64,000 bases of DNA. Origin: CAWAVN01 sp963825075. Its GTDB lineage: Bacteria > Planctomycetota > Planctomycetia > Planctomycetales > Planctomycetaceae. The notes under the pieces were generated by a model. It was not told where the DNA came from. It ran no database searches and worked only from the letters and a program-made list of their open reading frames with translations. The translations under genes and the position numbers were made by a program. The stretch is taken from positions 1-64,000 of the forward strand of contig CAWGRX010000008.1 in assembly GCA_963825075.1 (NCBI GenBank), read 5' to 3'. Shown here one piece after another: positions 10,387-19,443 of the stretch (its first letter is position 1; each line of letters opens with the position of its first letter).

Positions 10387-12113
10387 GGTTTCTTTCCTTT
10401 CGAAAGGCGTTCAGGGACTCGATTGAGTAATCCGACAACGGACGGATAATGGGGTGTTCTTCGATGAAATCGAACTGCTGTTGTTCCTCGGCCGCGGGCC
10501 GCTTGAGCAGATTGCGAATGCTTCTAAGCCGCGTGGCCCCGTAACGCACGGCGGTCCCGCAGGCCTTTTCCAAAGCAGCCGATGTGTGCTTTCCGGCCAG
10601 CGCTTTTAAGCCGACGAGGACTCGCACGCCTTGCACGCCTCGCGATTGAATCACGATCTCACTCCAGGCTTTGGCCTCTGGTCCAATCGCGGCGATTTGT
10701 CGTAACAGAGCAGCGGTGCCGCGTTCCACGGCGGAGACTTTTTCCTTGGGGATGTGGTTGGCGTCCGTGCGAAAACGGCCTGGTTCGACTTTGCTATGCA
10801 GGGCGATTTGTTCCCAATGGTTGTTGTAGACCCGCACCAATCTCGGCATCCCAACGCACCCACACCCGCCGAGAAACGTATTCCGCCGGAGCCGAGTAGT
10901 AAGCCTTGTCGACTTCCAAGTGGCCATCGCGGTTGACCGTTCGCCGGGCTTCGTGGAACATCGCGAACCGATCGCGGGGCAGCGGCAACAACGCCTCGCG
11001 TTCGATCTCTTCGAACTGCCGGCGGACCTGCTTCTTCGTCGTTCCATGAATCCGCGGATCGGCCACGGACTCTTCCCAAGAAAGCAGATGCTCGTTCTGC
11101 TCCGCCAGGCTTGAGAACACATGGCCTTTCAAAGCATTGTTCTTGGCATACTTGACGCTGCTCTCGACTTTGCCTTTGTGCTCCGGCGTGTAGGGTTTCG
11201 TGGGCACGAACACCGTTCCATAGTGTGCCGCGAACGATTGCAACTTCGGGTGAATCTCGGGATCGTACCAGTCCGCCCGATGCACGGCCGCTTTCAAGTT
11301 GTCGATGACGAGACGCTTCGGGACGCCGCCGAAATAATGAAAGGCGTTTTCAATCGCGGCGATAAAGTTGTCCGTCGTCTGACGCCAAACCACCTCGCTG
11401 TAGGCTTTGCGAGAACAACTCAGCACGATGCGAAACATCCAAGGCCGACGCTTTTTGCCATCGGGACCAACGACGGGAGCCGCGGTTCCGAAGTCGATCT
11501 GAGCCTCTTCGCCGGGCTCGGTTTCCATGCGGCGAAACGGCAACGGCTTGGTCTTTCCCAGCCTCAGCACAAACCGCCGCACGCTGTGATAGCTGCCGCG
11601 AAATCCAGGCTCGCCTTTGAGATCCTGGTGAATCCGTTGAATCGAGAGGCCTTGATTCAGCTTCTCTAGGATCAACTCGCGGTAGGGTTCGCACAGGCTC
11701 TTCGGGCCGCTGCATTCGGGAACCGCCGCCAGCACCTCGGTCACGAGAATTCCCAACCCGGTTTGCGGGTCTGGCCGATTTTGATCGGCCTGATCCTCCA
11801 AAGGCCCGGTTTGCGGGTTTGGTCGGTTTTGGTCCGCTCCCGTTTGCGGGTTTGGCCGGTTTTTATCGGCCTGATCCTCCGAAGACCCGGTTTGCGGGTT
11901 TGGCCGGTTTTGGTCCGCTCTCGTTTGCGGGTCTGGCCGGTTTTCATTCGCCTGAGCGGCCTTCAACCGCCGCACATACGCGTTAACTGTCCCCCGATCC
12001 ATCCCCAGCAAACGGGCAATTTCGCGGTTCGAGTGATTGGATTTGTGCAGCGTTTCGATCGATTGAAGCTTCGCCATTGATGTTCGGTTTGACATATCGA
12101 GTACCTCCAGCAC
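10367..12113 (-). pseudogene. istA: IS21 transposase IstA, one frameshift and internal peptide repeats
   Basis: The N-terminal helix-turn-helix is clear (NREIARLLGMDRGTVNAYVRR). The DDE integrase core follows: EAQIDFG (first Asp, near 11510), LVIDNLKAAV (second Asp, near 11300) and HKGKVESSVKY (Glu, near 11165). The frame breaks near 10845; the C-terminal part (RVYNNHWEQIALHSKVEPGRF.., a Mu-type beta-barrel end) continues to 10367. Between the HTH and the core lies an expansion of (N/D)RP(N/D)PQTG units, about six copies, at 11755-11945. Not translatable in one piece unless the indel is an error. Confidence 0.88.
11755..11945 (-). repeat. Tandem coding repeat in istA, (N/D)RP(N/D)PQTG units
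   Basis: On the plus strand the unit contains TTTGCGGGT(T/C)TGGCCG and recurs about six times with linkers alternating between two kinds (ATCGGCCTGATCCTCC and GGTCCGCTC types). One more copy occurs in the istB tail near 9618-9640. The core TTTGCGGGT also occurs in both IS termini. Confidence 0.85.
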
Positions 12114-12150
12114 CCATCGTGCTGGAAAACTCTGGCAAACCGCTCCAGTA

Positions 12151-14247
12151 ATGGCCGATTTTCACCCGCAAATCCCTGGCCGATTTAACCCGCAAACTGA
12201 CACAGTGACGCTCCCATACGGCGGGAGGAGAGACTTCTTCGATGCTCTTCAGCACGCACGCGCAGTATCGAGCGACGAACGTTGTGGAAAACGATTGACC
12301 AACGAGGGTGTTCCCGATGCCGAGCAGTTTTACCTGGATGTTGATCTGTGGCATCCAGGAAACAAAGAGGCCGCTCAGTTCATTCGCCAGCAAATCCGCT
12401 CTCTATGCCAAAACCACGGGGGACAATGGCGAGACGCCGTTCATACTCACAGCTTGATCCTGGGCAAGGTACTCGCAAACCCCCTTCTATTAGACGCACT
12501 ACTGAACCTCGATCTGGTGGCTCGCGTGGATCTTCCCCCGAAACTCACTGACGCGTATTTGGGGCTGTGGAGAGACCCCACTCCTCCCGATCCTGGCAGG
12601 ACGCCAGACGACGACGATGGACTGGCCTGCATTATCGACTCTGGTGTCCTCGCCGGGCACCCAATGTTGTCTAACTGGGTGATAGATGAACGCGATTTCG
12701 ATTCTGGTGAAGGAACATCTGCGGACTTGAACGGGCATGGGACATCTGTCGCCGGGCTTGTTGTCTACGGTGATGTGGCCTCGTGCATTGAATCTGATCA
12801 ATGGATACCGCGCGTTCGCATCTGCAATGCGAAGGTGCTTCAGGATGATCCGACCTTCGATCATGTCACGTTTCCGGAAGAGAACAGGGTTGAGGAGGTT
12901 ATTGAGAACGCGATCAGGCACTTCCATAGCGAACGAAGATGCCGCGTCTTCAACCTCTCGATTGGGATCGCGCAAGATGTCTATGGCGGAGGGCGACAGT
13001 TTCCTCTTGCGGAAAAACTTGATGAACTCTCTCGTGAGTTGGATGTTGTCATCGTAGTATCTGCTGGTAACCGGGCCGATCTTCCCATCCCTGCCGGAAC
13101 ACTGACGCGTGATGAGTTGCAGCAGGCGATTCGCGATGAGATTCTTCAGGATCAACTTCACCGTCTATGCAACCCGGCAACGGCTTCCCTCGCCATAACA
13201 GTTGGATCAATCGCACGATCTGATGCCGTCCACAACAACATTGCAATTGTGCCTGGCTCACCCGCAGGCGCACCATCTCCGTTCAGTCGAGTTGGACCAG
13301 GTTATGCAGCAACGGAAACGGCCGCCGCAGTAAAACCGGAAGTCGTAGCCTTTGGCGGAAACACGGGTGTCAATACTCTTGCAGGCCACGATCCCAGATG
13401 GACCGACAATATCTGGTTGGGTGAACCGACGATTCGGCCGGAGAAAGATGGGCGAATACTGACCGGGCAGAGAGGAACATCCTTTGCCGCCCCGCACGTA
13501 ACGCATGCCGCCGCCTGCGTCGAAAAGAGTCTGCGTCAGTCGCTGGGTCGTGATCCAACAGCCAATGCGATCCGTGCTGTTTTGGGAACAGCGTTATCGC
13601 CCACGGACTTTCTGCTTAAATGGATCGGCAACGATGGCGACCGTCTCAGAGCATGCGGCTACGGAGTACTTGGGCTGAAGCGAGCATTGTGGTCCATCGA
13701 ACCGGACGCCTGCTTGTTGGCGGAAGATTCTGTTGAGGAGGAACGCTTGCACATATACCGAGTGGAAGTTCCCAATGATTTCATCGAAAAACGGGGATGT
13801 CGAGGCATTACCGTCGGTCTTGCCTATGATCCGCCCGCGCGGGCGAGTCGACGCGACTATCTTGCCAGAACCATGAATGTCGATCTCGTCCACGGTCTGA
13901 CAGAGAATGAAGTCGAAAAGTATCGTGGGCACCAGACGGGTGAAAAGCCTCCCACGTTGCCATCGCGAAATGATCTCTCCGCAGTTCCCGCACGGACCAA
14001 GCTGGAACGCTCAACGCTGCAAGTTCGTTGCAAGGCTTGGAAAAACCGACCGCAACTCAGAGCAAATGGAGACGGTGGTTCTCCCATTGTTCACATCATC
14101 GTGAGTTGCCAACAGCGGTTTTCGACGGGCGAAGATCCCCGTCAGACCTATGCACTGGCCGTTCGCTTTTGGCACGAGGACCGCGCCGCACAGATTTATA
14201 CACAAATTCGTGCTTGTGTACGGCCTGTCGCTAGAATTCGCGTGTAA
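12151..14247 (+). pseudogene. ietS: IetS-like subtilisin-family protease, 3' portion after IS21 insertion
   Basis: An open frame of 698 codons; only the part from 12211 is native, since the first 20 codons are insertion-sequence DNA. The complete S8 triad is visible: Asp in ACIIDSGV (near 12634), His in NGHGTSVAGLV (near 12736) and Ser in GTSFAAPHV (near 13480), plus the oxyanion Asn in VVSAGNRAD. A C-terminal domain of about 200 residues follows. Joined to the 5' fragment the ancestral protein has 820 residues. Without the N-terminal 142 residues and a proper start it is probably not made. The upstream AAA ATPase is its presumed partner; in IetAS the protease is the effector that must be kept in check. 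Confidence 0.82.
12203..12210. repeat. Right target-site duplication of the IS21-family element
   Basis: CAGTGACG, identical to 9494-9501, immediately after the terminal TGACA of the right inverted repeat. Confidence 0.93.
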
Positions 14248-14346
14248 CAGCATTCAAAACCCGTGATTCCAAAAGCGAATTTCGCACGCTTTTCATGGGA
14301 TGGGGTTGTCCGCACGATCCTGAAACATGCGAAGTTCGAAGTTCTT

Positions 14347-15089
14347 CTACGATGGGTCTGTTTTCCGCGCCGATCCTGCCCTCGAAGTGGATCCCAATTC
14401 CGCACCGATCTCCATTCTATTGCTACCTCCGTAGAGCAATCCAAAAGGCTTCACCACGCGCCGCCGGAGCGGGAGGCACTTCCGACCGGGACTCGGAGAA
14501 AAGCCGGCGATTCTTCGCACGTCATTGGCCGTTCGCAAGAGCTTGAGCATCTGCCGGCGAATCGGCGCGTAGGGTTCAAACGGCAGACCGTAAAATGCCA
14601 AGGCGAGATTGATCGGCGGACCGGCGTCGTGGCCAGTTCCGAGAAATGGTCTCGGAGTTCCAGATACCGCTGCCGTTCGATCTCGACGTGCGCGTGCCAT
14701 TTCGCGTCCTTCTCCCCTCGCCTCGTGCGACCGCCCCGGCGGTAGCTGATCGAATACCCCGCGAACCGCAGCGGAATTCGCCGGATGTCTCGAATCGCCG
14801 CGGCTTCTTCCTGGAAGAACGGATGCTCGCCTTTCGTGGCCAAGAGCACGAAGAAGTTTTGGTGACGAATGTACTGCAGATTCGCCCGGCCCAATCGCTT
14901 TCGCCGGGAGCGGGTCGATTCCGAAACGTCGATGCCGTATTTCTGAATCAATTTCTCATCGGTTCGCCGCGGATCTTTGTGCCCCGGAATTCTCCCCGTC
15001 ACGTACCACCAATAGCCGTGCCGCAGATAGCAGCAGGCGATCTGTTGCACAAACCCCTCCACCGACGTTGCCAGAGCGCGATACGGCAT
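14347..15089 (-). pseudogene. Conserved Arg/Tyr-rich hypothetical protein of planctomycete type, frameshifted
   Basis: The likely start is the ATG at 15089 (MPYRALATSVEGFVQQIAC). The protein is basic and rich in Arg, Tyr and Trp, with the stretches YGIDVSESTRSRRKRLGRAN, FVLLATKGEHPFF and FAGYSISYRRGG. The frame is lost near 14630 and continues in another frame (ALAFYGLPFEPYAPIRRQML) to 14347. I recall near-identical hypothetical proteins occurring in many copies in planctomycete genomes, but I cannot check this here and no function is known to me. It lies beside a hairpin-rich gene-free tract (15090-16620) and a plasmid origin. A nucleic-acid-binding role is suggested by its charge; that is inference only. 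Confidence 0.55.
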
Positions 15090-15099
15090 CAGTCCCAAA

Positions 15100-16620
15100 G
15101 AGCAAAGAGCGTGAGGAGTTTGTTCATCGGCACAAGCTCCCCGAAAAGCCGCCCACCTGGAAAAGAACATCTGTGGCGGTCAGGCGCGGTCACGGCTGCC
15201 AAAGCCCGAAGGCTTCCGCCAGAAACCGACCGGTTGCCCGTCCACCGCGACGGCGGCGGCGGAGCCGCTACATTCTTAGTATTGGCCCCGTCCAATCCAT
15301 ACTGCCCGTCACTTCCGAAAACCTCCGACGGTCTCACCGTGCGCAAGACGCACGTCGAGTGTCCGCCGTCAGTTCGCCGCCACAAGAGATGGGCTCTCCC
15401 GAGTCCCCCTCTTGTAGCCGCTCGTACCTTTCCCAGGACCGGTGGCCGCCGGAAGGCGGCTGCCGGTACATTGCTTCGACAGGTCACTGCCCGTCAGCCC
15501 TTTCGTCGTCGCATGGGCGCCGGGAACGACCCGGCACCGCGAACGAGTCCCCACTGCCTTGCAGGGCGCCTCGCCCGGCCTCCCGGCCGGCTGTCTACTC
15601 AGGCCACACTCCCCTTCTGCGGCATTTTCGGCGGGCGAATTTCGCCCCGCCTACCAAGCACCTGGAGGACCGCTCCAGGCTCCGGGAACCACCCCGGCCG
15701 CCGCAGAAGTTCCTGCGTTAGTCATGCTCTTCGTCGTGTGGGTCACGTGGCTATCCGGTGATACCCGGAGGGCACCGCCGCCGTATGTGCAGCCGCCAAG
15801 CTGCCATAGTTTCCGAGCCGTTTTCTGGATGTTTTCCGCCGGCCTGTTGAGGCCGACTACCCCCGCTTGATGCGCGGGCCTTTCATCCGAACGGGACTCG
15901 ATTTCTGGGGGCCGAACGTAGAAGCACCCCCTTACCCGGCGACGACGGGCGTTTGCGATTCGGCACCGTCTCCCACAAAACTCACTGGCAAGCTCTTGCG
16001 AGCCTTTCACGGTTGAGCTCTTCGCGGCCGTCGGATTTGCCGACGGTCCCCGGACTGGTCTGTTGTCCGGACTGGCCGATCGCTCGGCTCAGTACTCCCC
16101 GCGCCAGCCAGGTTAAACGCACCCGAAGGGTCCGAATCCCCTGGGCAGGATTACGCCGCTCGGAGCGGCCTCACCTGCTTTGAACCATGACGGCCTTGGA
16201 GAAGGTTTGCTTTCCAAGGTCTGTCCGCATCGCCCCCGATCGTAATGTCCATCGGATAGAATGCCGGGATTACTCTGCAGCGGGCAGCGGGCGAATTTCG
16301 CCCGATGCACCAAACGCAGGATTACGCCGACAAGCCTCCGTCGAGCACAGCAAGCGCCTCTCGACGCACTGCGCTCTACGGGCCGACCACGTGACAGATG
16401 GTAAATCCTGTCCCCTTAGCCGAGAGAGTGACTCTCGGTTTACCGGGCGTGGCCGCCTCTCGAAGCAACGTCCACTTGCTGTTCTTAGGTCGGCGAATTG
16501 AAGCGCCGGCTTTGCCGAACAGCGCGGTTGACGTAACAAACGGCACCGGTGGCTGCGGTTCGCAGTTGCCACCTTAGAGGCGAACATAGAAGCATTTTCC
16601 GGAAAGCTCAACCACTCTAT
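15100..16620. other. 1.5-kb gene-free, hairpin-dense tract; candidate structured RNA or composite repeat
   Basis: No supportable protein gene. From about 15440 to 16590 short strong hairpins follow one another: GCCGCC-GGAA-GGCGGC (15447-15462), CCTGGAG/CTCCAGG (15661-15677), CGGCC/GGCCG (near 15840), CCCGC/GCGGG (near 15862), CCGTCGG/CCGACGG (near 16029), CCGGAC/GTCCGG (near 16051), GCCGCT/AGCGGC (near 16155), CCTTGGA/TCCAAGG (near 16194), CGGGCGAA/TTCGCCCG (near 16288), CCGAGAG/CTCTCGG (near 16420), and GGTGG-CTGCG/CGCAG..CCACC (near 16549). Several motifs recur within the tract. Transcription direction is undecided. Confidence 0.5.
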
Positions 16621-16667
16621 GTGTTGATTCTAATTCAGGTTTTTCGGTTCGGCTACGGCCGCAAACT

Positions 16668-16790
16668 GGTGGACCTCGCGTGACGTTTTTTTAATCCCCA
16701 GGTGGGCCTCGCGTGACGCTTTTGTAAGGCAATGTGGTGGACCCGGCGTCACGTTTTTTGGAGATGGGGTGGACCTCGCGTGACGTTTTT
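16668..16790. repeat. Four iterons of a plasmid replication origin
   Basis: GGTGGACCTCGCGTGACG followed by a T-run recurs at 16668, 16701, 16736 and 16768 with few differences (16701 has GGGCCTC; 16736 has CCCGGCGTCACG). Spacing is 32-35 bp, about three helical turns, so the sites face the same side of the DNA. They lie 150 bp beyond the 3' end of the repA gene. Iterons of this size and phasing are binding sites for Rep initiators. Confidence 0.85.
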
Positions 16791-16941
16791 GGCGGGGCTT
16801 TCTTCCGTCTGAGGCCGGTTCAATTCGCCAGGATTATTGCAATTTTGGTTCGTTTCCCGCGGAGCGTTATTGGCTGCGGCAAAGTACTGTTTTCAAAGTA
16901 CCTTGTAAACAAAGAAAACCGAGTTGCCTGGAAAAGGTGTT

Positions 16942-18363
16942 TCAGGAAGAGAGATCGGACAGCGGGCGGGACGGGTTCTTCGCAGCGGCCGCTTTTTTCC
17001 GGCGGGCGTGCTCGGTGGCGAACCGTTGGGCGTTCCGCTTGGCTTCGGCCATCGACTGGCCGGCCGCTCGGAACTGCGAAAACATCTCGCTGACAATCTG
17101 CTGGAGTTCGCTGTTCTCGTCCATTGAAGTCTTGTCCGCTGTGGACGGCTCTTGGGGAGCCGAGGCGTTTACTTGGCGAGCCCGCCTTCCCGCTTCCGCC
17201 ATTTGCCGCTGCTCTTCCTTCTGCAGTTCCCGGAACCAGTCCGGCGGCGTGCGCAGGCCGGCGACCGCCTTCTGGATGTTGTCCATGAAGAACGCCTGCG
17301 GACTGCGGCGGAAGAAACTCTTCCCCTTGCGTTCGATGGCCGCCAGCGTGACATCGGACCAGATTTGAATCTGCTCCGTCTTAAATCGCCGGAGGATGTG
17401 CTCGATGGCGGGCCGCTCAAAACCGATGGCCACGAGTGGATCGAAGAGTGGCGATTCTTCGGCGGAGGAGTTTCCGATCGGCGGGCTGTGCTTCTCGAAG
17501 TACGGCCCCCGCTGAAAGCGGATCGAGTATTCCCCCTTCCGGCGTTTGACGAATAGGCCGTTAATGCTGTTCTCGCCATGGGGCGGAGCGATCATGTCCC
17601 GCTGGATGAGTTCGCCGATACAGCGTTTGAGCTTTGCCTTGAGCGTCCGCGTCTCCAGGTTCTCCGAAAACCCGATCACATTCGTCGCCAAATGCCGCAC
17701 ATCGAACGCGGGTGAAGTCTTTCGCCGCCAGAAGACTTTCTTGAGCAAGAGGAACAACCGCCGCGTGCCGCAATCGAGTTCCCGGTACGCATCCAGGTCA
17801 AAGGCCAGTTGGCTCCCCGCGGCCTGGCAGAACTCGAAGAACAGCGGATCCCAGACAATCCGCCAGGCCCGCGAGGAGTCGGGGTCGATCGGCAGACTGT
17901 AGCTGAAAAACCCGAAGCTCACCGACCGGTGCTCCCGGCGAATGGGATCGTAAAACCGCTCGTTCTGATAGCGAACGGTCGAGAGCCGAGAGATCGCCTC
18001 GCGAAACAGCGCGTAGCTTTTGCCGCCCTTGGAGTCGGTCGAGATGCTGCCCGAGCGCTTCAGGCAGAAATGCGGCGTGGCGTAGAAATCGAAGGTCGGT
18101 TCCGGCTGGGAGAAGGTGAGGGCGAGCAGCCCCCACAGGAAGAACTCATCGTTCGAGGATAGCCCGGCCGGGCAGCTAATCCGCACGCGAGCTTTTTGCT
18201 GATGCTTTGCGGAATCTGTGAAATAGTATTCGCATTCGTGGACGAAGTTGTCCCGGAGCGAGGCCGCGGTGTCGAGCGGACAGAGGGCGTGTTCCACCAG
18301 CGTCAATTGGCTGAGGCCGGAGGCGCGGCGTCTTCGTCGTTTCTGTCGGTTCGCAGCTTGCAA
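16942..18363 (-). CDS. repA: Plasmid replication initiator protein RepA
   Basis: 473 residues from a TTG at 18363; the exact start is uncertain because no clear ribosome site precedes it. After a basic stretch (QKRRRRR) comes the SGLSQLTLVEHALCPLD opening and a winged-helix-like segment (NDEFFLWGLLALTFSQPEPTF, then GKSYALFREAISRL) that I associate with the RepA/replication initiator family of planctomycete plasmids. A second helical domain follows (FDVRHLATNVIGFSENLETRTLKAKLKRCI), and a charged C-terminal tail. The gene is flanked by iterons at its 3' side and divergent from parAB. Together these define a self-replicating plasmid backbone. Function is inferred from family resemblance and context. 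Confidence 0.8.
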   Translation of the reverse strand: MQAANRQKRRRRRASGLSQLTLVEHALCPLDTAASLRDNFVHECEYYFTDSAKHQQKARVRISCPAGLSSNDEFFLWGLLALTFSQPEPTFDFYATPHFCLKRSGSISTDSKGGKSYALFREAISRLSTVRYQNERFYDPIRREHRSVSFGFFSYSLPIDPDSSRAWRIVWDPLFFEFCQAAGSQLAFDLDAYRELDCGTRRLFLLLKKVFWRRKTSPAFDVRHLATNVIGFSENLETRTLKAKLKRCIGELIQRDMIAPPHGENSINGLFVKRRKGEYSIRFQRGPYFEKHSPPIGNSSAEESPLFDPLVAIGFERPAIEHILRRFKTEQIQIWSDVTLAAIERKGKSFFRRSPQAFFMDNIQKAVAGLRTPPDWFRELQKEEQRQMAEAGRRARQVNASAPQEPSTADKTSMDENSELQQIVSEMFSQFRAAGQSMAEAKRNAQRFATEHARRKKAAAAKNPSRPLSDLSS

Positions 18364-18437
18364 GCGGTGGCCCTGAAAGAACGATCCCTCACCCGGAGCG
18401 GAACGTGGTTTAACTCAGTTGAAGTAAGTAGCACGCT

Positions 18438-18572
18438 CTGGCAATTCGGGAAACGGGAAAAGGGGAGTTGGGACACTCAGAAGATCAACATTTTTCTTGA
18501 CGACCTTTTGAGTCATGTGTCAGCGTATCGACAGAGATATTAGAGACTTACGCGGAATTGCCACTGGCAATT
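18438..18572. promoter_or_regulatory. repA-parA intergenic region with a 7-bp inverted repeat, possible operator or centromere site
   Basis: The 270-bp gap between divergent repA and parA holds AATTGCC-ACT-GGCAATT at 18556-18572, 60 bp before parA. The half site CTGGCAATT recurs at 18438-18446. ParA/ParB proteins commonly bind such sites upstream of their own operon. No further consensus promoter could be fixed with confidence. Confidence 0.4.
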
Positions 18573-18633
18573 TCTGATTTGACGCGGATCGTCACGGGGC
18601 GCCGGAAAGCACCGACAGCGGGGAAGGGGAGTC

Positions 18634-19443
18634 ATGACCGCCACCACATTGTGCCTAATCAACCAGAAGGGGGGCTGCGGCAAGAGTTCCAGTTGCTTTC
18701 ACCTGTCCGGCTACTTCGCCAAAAGCGGCATGAACGTGCTGCTGATCGACGCCGATCCCCAAGGATCGCTCAGTCAAGGGTTCTTCGGCTCCAGCTTGGT
18801 CGAAAGTCTGGAGCGCGTTGAAACACTCACCGTCCTGTTCGATGATGAGTGTTTCTTCTCGTCACCGGAAAGCCTTCCGGTCGAAACGCCGTTTGAGGGA
18901 ATCTCCATCGTCCGCGCCAATCAGACGCTAGCCCCTTTCAATATCCCTTCACCGGAGGTCGCCGGCATGCAGCAGTATGCCCTGCGATCGTTCCTGGAGG
19001 AACTTGACGGATACGACATCGTGCTCATCGACTGCCCACCGAATCTCTACCAATGCAGTTGGAATGCGATGGTGGCCGCCGACTTCGTGGTGATCCCGGT
19101 TCCGCCGGAGGACTTCGGCACCCAGGGGCTGCGCGTGGTTCACCAGGCGGTCGAAAACGCCCGCAGCATCAATCCTAAGCTGGAACTGTTGGGGCATGTG
19201 GTCACCCGCTACGACAATCGGCTGCTGATCCATCGCTCCTACGAGCAGAAGCTCCGCACGCTGTACCATGAGTTGGTCCTGGACACTGTGGTTCCGGAGG
19301 CATCGGCGTTCAAGGTGGCGTTGGCCTGCCGGCAGCCGGTCTCCTACTACAGCCCGAATTCCAAGGCGACGAAGTCCCTCAAGAGTCTCGGCGAAGAGAT
19401 TCTTGAGCGTGTTACGAATGCGAAGAACAGGCAAGTTGCGTAA
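18634..19443 (+). CDS. parA: ParA-type partition ATPase
   Basis: 269 residues starting at the ATG at 18634. The deviant Walker A is NQKGGCGKSS (residues 10-19) and the Walker A' Asp is in VLLIDADPQGS; the Walker B is DIVLIDCPPN. ParA moves plasmid or chromosome copies with ParB and a centromere site. It is divergent from repA, and its TAA overlaps the parB start (TAATG). Chromosomal ParA is similar, but the repA and iterons next door point to a plasmid copy. Confidence 0.92.
   Translation: MTATTLCLINQKGGCGKSSSCFHLSGYFAKSGMNVLLIDADPQGSLSQGFFGSSLVESLERVETLTVLFDDECFFSSPESLPVETPFEGISIVRANQTLAPFNIPSPEVAGMQQYALRSFLEELDGYDIVLIDCPPNLYQCSWNAMVAADFVVIPVPPEDFGTQGLRVVHQAVENARSINPKLELLGHVVTRYDNRLLIHRSYEQKLRTLYHELVLDTVVPEASAFKVALACRQPVSYYSPNSKATKSLKSLGEEILERVTNAKNRQVA

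Larger units (their letters stand above)
9502..12202 (-). mobile_element. IS21-family insertion sequence (2701 bp) inside the subtilase gene
   Basis: Both ends begin TGTCA in inverted orientation; the left end reads TGTCATTTCGCGGGTTAAAG and the right end, on the minus strand, TGTCAGTTTGCGGGTTAAAT. Each end carries a second internal copy of the GCGGGTnAAAA..GGCC motif, as expected for the multiple transposase-binding sites of IS21. It encodes istA and istB on the minus strand, both frameshifted. An 8-bp direct repeat flanks it. Removing the element plus one copy of the repeat joins codons ACG and CTC of the host subtilase in frame, which proves a simple insertion. Confidence 0.95.

Noticed and set aside
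15330..15360. Hairpin resembling a group II intron domain V
   Set aside because: The catalytic triad and tetraloop pattern do not fit and no reverse transcriptase is nearby.
14646..15761. Plus-strand 371-codon frame and overlapping frames at 15068-15870
   Set aside because: Arg/Pro-rich composition, no ribosome site and no domain; they overlap the hairpin tract and the antisense of the hypothetical protein.
15440..16600. Integron attC-like array
   Set aside because: No consistent core-site pairs or gene cassettes and no integrase in the window.
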